Below the pieces are notes generated by a model. It saw nothing but the letters and a program-made list of their open reading frames with translations. It was not told the DNA's origin and searched no databases. A program made the translations under genes and the position numbers. DNA of 7,584 nucleotides. Source: UBA6921 sp031363085 (GTDB lineage Bacteria; Pseudomonadota; Gammaproteobacteria; SG8-11). The DNA is taken from the NCBI GenBank assembly GCA_031363085.1, contig JANLTU010000219.1, positions 1 through 7,584 of the forward strand, written 5' to 3'. Positions 5,152-7,584 of the stretch are shown here, one piece after another; positions within the stretch are counted from its first letter, which is position 1; every line of letters begins with the position of its first letter.

Positions 5152-5890
5152 CAACACTCTGGTGGGGGGCGCGGCCGTGGGCCTTGCGAAGTCGGCGGTG
5201 GACTTTGATAAAGACGGCGGCAACCTGGACGTGCGCGGCGTCAGCCTCACCGGCTATGGCAGCTACTATGTCTCCGACAAAACCTATCTCGAAGCGGTGC
5301 TGGCGTATAACACGCATCAATTCAAAACCACGCGCAACATCGACTACACCGCAGGAGCCAATCCGCCGGTACACGAAAAGGCCAGCGGAAAATCCAACAG
5401 CGCGTTGTTGGCCGCCAGTCTGGGCGGTGGCGCGGAAGTGTTCGTGCGCGGCGCCTTCACCGCGAATCTCTCCGCGCGCCTGGACTACTTGAATTCCACG
5501 CTCGACGCCTATCGCGAAACCGGCGCGGCCGGGCTCAATGTCGCGATCCAGAAACAGTCCACGCAGACTTCCGTGGCGTCGCTTGGCACGCAATTGAGTT
5601 ACGCGCTGAGTTTCCCTTGGGGCGTGGTGGTGCCGCAATGCAGCGTGGCGTGGAATCACGGTTTCAACGACAGCGCCACGGTGATTAAAGGCAACTTTGT
5701 CGCCGACCAAACGCAAACCACGTTTGCGTTCAAGTCCGACACCCCCGACCGCGATTACAGCGCCGTGGGACTGGGCGCGTCGTTGATCGTGCCCGGCGGC
5801 AAGACTGCCTTTGTGCACTATGAGACCACGCGTGGGAAAGCCTATTGGTCGGACTACAATGTCGCGCTGGGGTTGCGGTGGGAATTGTAG
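5129..5890 (+). CDS. Autotransporter fragment 3: beta-barrel domain
   Basis: Open from 5129 (just after an in-frame TGA) to TAG 5888-5890; a GTG at 5162 is the first possible start but has no ribosome binding site. About 250 residues show the alternating aromatic/glycine strands of autotransporter barrels: GADYRFSNTLVGGAAVGL, SLTGYGSYYVSDKTYLEAVL, ASLGTQLSYALSFPWGVVVP, DYSAVGLGASLIVPGGKTAF and a last strand SDYNVALGLRWEL. The final residue is Leu, whereas the BAM-recognised C terminus is usually Phe or Trp, a further possible sign of decay or simply variation. Confidence 0.6.
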   Translation, partial: GGADYRFSNTLVGGAAVGLAKSAVDFDKDGGNLDVRGVSLTGYGSYYVSDKTYLEAVLAYNTHQFKTTRNIDYTAGANPPVHEKASGKSNSALLAASLGGGAEVFVRGAFTANLSARLDYLNSTLDAYRETGAAGLNVAIQKQSTQTSVASLGTQLSYALSFPWGVVVPQCSVAWNHGFNDSATVIKGNFVADQTQTTFAFKSDTPDRDYSAVGLGASLIVPGGKTAFVHYETTRGKAYWSDYNVALGLRWEL

Positions 5891-5967
5891 TGGTGGGGGG
5901 AGTGGCGCAGGTTAGCGCGGACGGCTTTGATTTAGCCTGGATAAACGGTCGAGGCACGCTCAAAACT

Positions 5968-5991
5968 CGCATGGGACTACTATCCCATGCG
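5968..5991. promoter_or_regulatory. Perfect 9-bp inverted repeat (candidate operator)
   Basis: CGCATGGGA (5968-5976) and TCCCATGCG (5983-5991) are perfect inverted copies separated by 6 bp. The core ATGGGA-N6-TCCCAT matches the repeat at 2634-2651 in sequence and spacing. It ends 7 bp before the -35 box of the promoter at 5999. A terminator for the autotransporter is less likely because no T-run follows. Confidence 0.55.
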
Positions 5992-5998
5992 CTGCGGC

Positions 5999-6027
5999 TA
6001 GACACTGCCCACCCGCCGACATAGAAT
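5999..6027 (+). promoter_or_regulatory. Sigma70-like promoter of the Ig-repeat lipoprotein gene
   Basis: TAGACA (5999-6004, 5/6 to TTGACA), 17 bp, TAGAAT (6022-6027, 5/6). Its -10 is identical to that of the promoter at 2658-2686, and the spacer length is the same. The predicted start near 6034 leaves a leader of about 93 nt. Confidence 0.6.
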
Positions 6028-6076
6028 CTGCCACAAAGTTACACATCCAAAAACCACACATCGAAACGATAGCTGT

Positions 6077-6098
6077 CGGCGCAACGCAGCGTGCGCCG
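6077..6098 (+). promoter_or_regulatory. Stable hairpin in the 5' leader of the Ig-repeat lipoprotein gene
   Basis: CGGCGCA (6077-6083) and TGCGCCG (6092-6098) form a perfect 7-bp GC-rich stem with an 8-nt loop (6084-6091). It lies 17 nt upstream of the strong Shine-Dalgarno AGGAGG (6116-6121) and leaves it exposed, so it might stabilise the mRNA 5' end rather than block translation. Confidence 0.4.
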
Positions 6099-6126
6099 TG
6101 CACGCATCGCCAGGGAGGAGGCAAGC

Positions 6127-7584
6127 ATGACATTATTACGCGGCGTAGGATTACTGGGCAGTTTCCTCACAGTAGTGGCCTTGGGTGGTTGCAGCGGCGC
6201 GGCGCAAGAGGTCGGCAGCAACACCGCACCGCTGGCGAAAGAAGTCACGGTGATCGCCCAGAACCCCGCGCATGTCGGCGCCACGCTGCAAGGCGGCTAC
6301 CGTTACCTCGACACCGACGGCGACGAACAAAGCGGCACGTTGCTGGCTTGGCTGCGCGATGGCCAGCCGATTGACGGCGCGAATCAAACCAACTACCTCG
6401 TGGTGGCCGAAGACTCCGGCAAGAAACTGCAATTCCGCGTCACCCCCGCCGCAGCCAGCGGCAAATCGCCGGGGGTGAGCGTAGCCTCGGAGGAGCGTGT
6501 GATTGCCAACAGCGCGCCCACGGTAACGGGCGTAACCATCGATGCTCCGCTGGTGGGCGCCACATCTATTCTCCAGATCACGGCCGGCAACCAACTTAGC
6601 GTTAAATTTAAGTACCACGATGTGGATGATGATCCCACTGCAATAGCGGGGATACGTTGGTTGCGACGTGCCGCTGAGTCCACCGACGAAACTCCAATTC
6701 CGAATGAGATCAGCAGCACCTATACCGTGACGTCTGCGGACATCGGTCGTTCCTTGGTGGCCGAAGTCACACCACTTGCGAGTCGCGGGATCGAACAGGG
6801 GGCAGCGGTACGCTCGCAAGCGGTCTTGGTCGTGGATGCTGTTAATTCCAACCCGGTGGCGCAGAACGTTCAAATCAAAGCGAGTGCCACGCCCGCCATC
6901 GTCGGCAGCAAACTCACTGCCAGCTACATCTATTTCGATGTCGACGGTGATCCTGAAGCGCTGGGCGGCAGCACCATCCAATGGCGTAACGGCAGCGACA
7001 TCATGGGCGCAACCAAGCTGGAATATATTCTCACTCCGGCGGACTCCGGCAAAGCAGTGACGGTCCAGGTGACTCCTAAGTCAGGTAAGGGCACCAGCCC
7101 GGGGTTGGCGGTGGAGTCCAAAGCGATTACGGTCGTGAACAGCGCCCCGCAAGTCAGCAACGTGGTGGTTAATGTTAACGGCACTAGCGCCGTCAGTGCC
7201 TTGGTGGGAGATGTCCTGAATGCCAGCTACAACTACAGCGACCTTGATCTGAATTCTGAAGGCAAAAGTACTTACCGCTGGCTACGCAGCGGCACCTCCA
7301 GCTCCACCCCCATCGCCAATGCCACTGGCCGGAGCTACCAAATCAGCGTCGCCGACAGCGGCACGAACCTCGTATTTGAAGTGACCCCCGTGGCCCTCCA
7401 GGGTGAGTCGCCCGGTTTGGCCGTGAGTTCGAGTCCGATGACTATCAAGAACAGCCCCCCGGTGGCGCGAAATGTTCAGGCCCAGCTCAGCCCCGGCAAC
7501 ACCATAACGCCGATCAACGTGGGCAGTGTTCTTGAGGCAAAATATACCTATTTTGATGCGGACAATGATCTCGAACGTACGGGC
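6127..7584 (+). CDS. Ig-like repeat lipoprotein (partial at right edge)
   Basis: Open for 486 codons with no stop. AGGAGG (6116-6121) lies 5 nt before the ATG. The protein opens with a lipoprotein signal peptide, MTLLRGVGLLGSFLTVVALG then Gly-Cys22 (lipobox LGGC). Tandem units of about 97-112 residues follow at roughly 34-130, 131-242, 243-340, 341-444 and from 445 to the edge. Each opens with A/S-P-x-V-x-x-V and VGxxL, then a Y-x-D-x-D motif: YLDTDGD, YHDVDDD, YFDVDGD, YSDLDLN, YFDADND. Next come a WxRxG strand (recognisable in the four complete units), Y-x-(V/L)-x-x-x-D-x-G and a VTP segment, and the unit ends near NS. This resembles Ig-like repeats of bacterial surface proteins; the acidic loop may bind calcium. 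An outer-membrane-anchored extracellular rod, possibly an adhesin, is likely. Unlike the two preceding exported-protein genes it carries no lesion in view. The C terminus is unseen. Confidence 0.85.
   Translation, partial: MTLLRGVGLLGSFLTVVALGGCSGAAQEVGSNTAPLAKEVTVIAQNPAHVGATLQGGYRYLDTDGDEQSGTLLAWLRDGQPIDGANQTNYLVVAEDSGKKLQFRVTPAAASGKSPGVSVASEERVIANSAPTVTGVTIDAPLVGATSILQITAGNQLSVKFKYHDVDDDPTAIAGIRWLRRAAESTDETPIPNEISSTYTVTSADIGRSLVAEVTPLASRGIEQGAAVRSQAVLVVDAVNSNPVAQNVQIKASATPAIVGSKLTASYIYFDVDGDPEALGGSTIQWRNGSDIMGATKLEYILTPADSGKAVTVQVTPKSGKGTSPGLAVESKAITVVNSAPQVSNVVVNVNGTSAVSALVGDVLNASYNYSDLDLNSEGKSTYRWLRSGTSSSTPIANATGRSYQISVADSGTNLVFEVTPVALQGESPGLAVSSSPMTIKNSPPVARNVQAQLSPGNTITPINVGSVLEAKYTYFDADNDLERTG

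Larger units (their letters stand above)
4186..5890 (+). pseudogene. Autotransporter with Ig-like passenger and beta-barrel domain (broken)
   Basis: The start is ATG 4186, the second of two adjacent ATGs, chosen because AGGAG (4174-4178) lies 7 nt upstream. Restoring two lesions gives about 568 residues. In order these are: a long signal peptide (charged n-region, then WIALVLLSCATLLSASAHA); one Ig/cadherin-like unit (LTAEDVSI to DEDSFTYTV); a Thr-rich linker; a helical segment with two cysteines (ALENICAG, LKQRCNEL) ending in LAPEEVSAQ; and an outer-membrane beta-barrel beginning near LGVFLSVSGG. Type V secretion would place the passenger at the cell surface. Lesion 1 is an in-frame TAG at 4453-4455 inside the Ig-like unit. 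Lesion 2 is a frame change near 5125-5130, best explained by loss of 2 nt between YGL and GGADYRFS. It has two independent breaks in otherwise well-preserved coding sequence, so it is probably a recent pseudogene. Confidence 0.8.

Noticed and set aside
5105..5818. 237-codon open frame on the minus strand
   Set aside because: It lies opposite the autotransporter barrel, which is clearly coding on the + strand; its His/Arg-rich product is typical of a shadow frame in GC-rich DNA.
4093..5920. GGTTAGCG(T/C)GG at 4093-4103 and 5910-5920
   Set aside because: A single pair of 11-mers with one mismatch, in different contexts relative to the flanking genes; no supporting structure.
6151..6981. 276-codon open frame on the minus strand
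   Set aside because: It is antisense to the Ig-repeat lipoprotein, whose + frame has a ribosome binding site, a lipobox and regular repeats; the antisense translation shows no domain character.

Overview
The window is moderately GC-rich DNA, most likely from a proteobacterium and probably a gammaproteobacterium. This rests on codon use, on the Gram-negative architecture (lipoproteins and an autotransporter with an outer-membrane barrel), and on the gene families present. The genus cannot be read from the sequence. No tRNA, rRNA, CRISPR array or insertion sequence was recognised.

Left part (1-2479): a small metabolic/detoxification block. An AraC-family regulator (cupin sensor half only; the HTH lies outside the window) is divergent from a gene pair on the + strand. 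The pair is a short-chain dehydrogenase/reductase and a Nu-class glutathione S-transferase, whose stop and start codons overlap in TGATG. A GNAT acetyltransferase follows 61 bp later, with its own strong ribosome binding site at a GTG codon. The 122-bp divergent spacer carries a 10-bp direct repeat (CAATTAATCG) that could be an operator. The simplest reading is an AraC-controlled operon handling an electrophilic or carbonyl substrate.

Right part (2480-7584): three consecutive + strand genes for exported proteins built from beta-sandwich repeats. (i) A fibronectin type III lipoprotein with a C-terminal divergent InlB-B-like repeat is broken by about three internal deletions, two of which shift the frame. 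(ii) An autotransporter is broken by an in-frame amber codon and by a frame change at the start of its beta-barrel domain. (iii) A third gene, a lipoprotein of tandem ~100-residue Ig-like repeats, is intact for 486 codons and runs off the right edge. The intact genes in the same window carry no such lesions, so the damage looks biological rather than due to poor sequence, though assembly collapse in the repeat-rich gene is not excluded.

The most interesting non-coding signal is a promoter module shared by the first and third exported genes. Each has an inverted repeat ATrGGA-N6-TCCCAT just upstream of a sigma70-like promoter TrGACA-N17-TAGAAT. This suggests that one regulator controls both lipoproteins. 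The leader of the first gene also folds into two consecutive hairpins, the second of which buries the Shine-Dalgarno sequence; the leader of the third has a 7-bp GC-rich hairpin upstream of its Shine-Dalgarno sequence.
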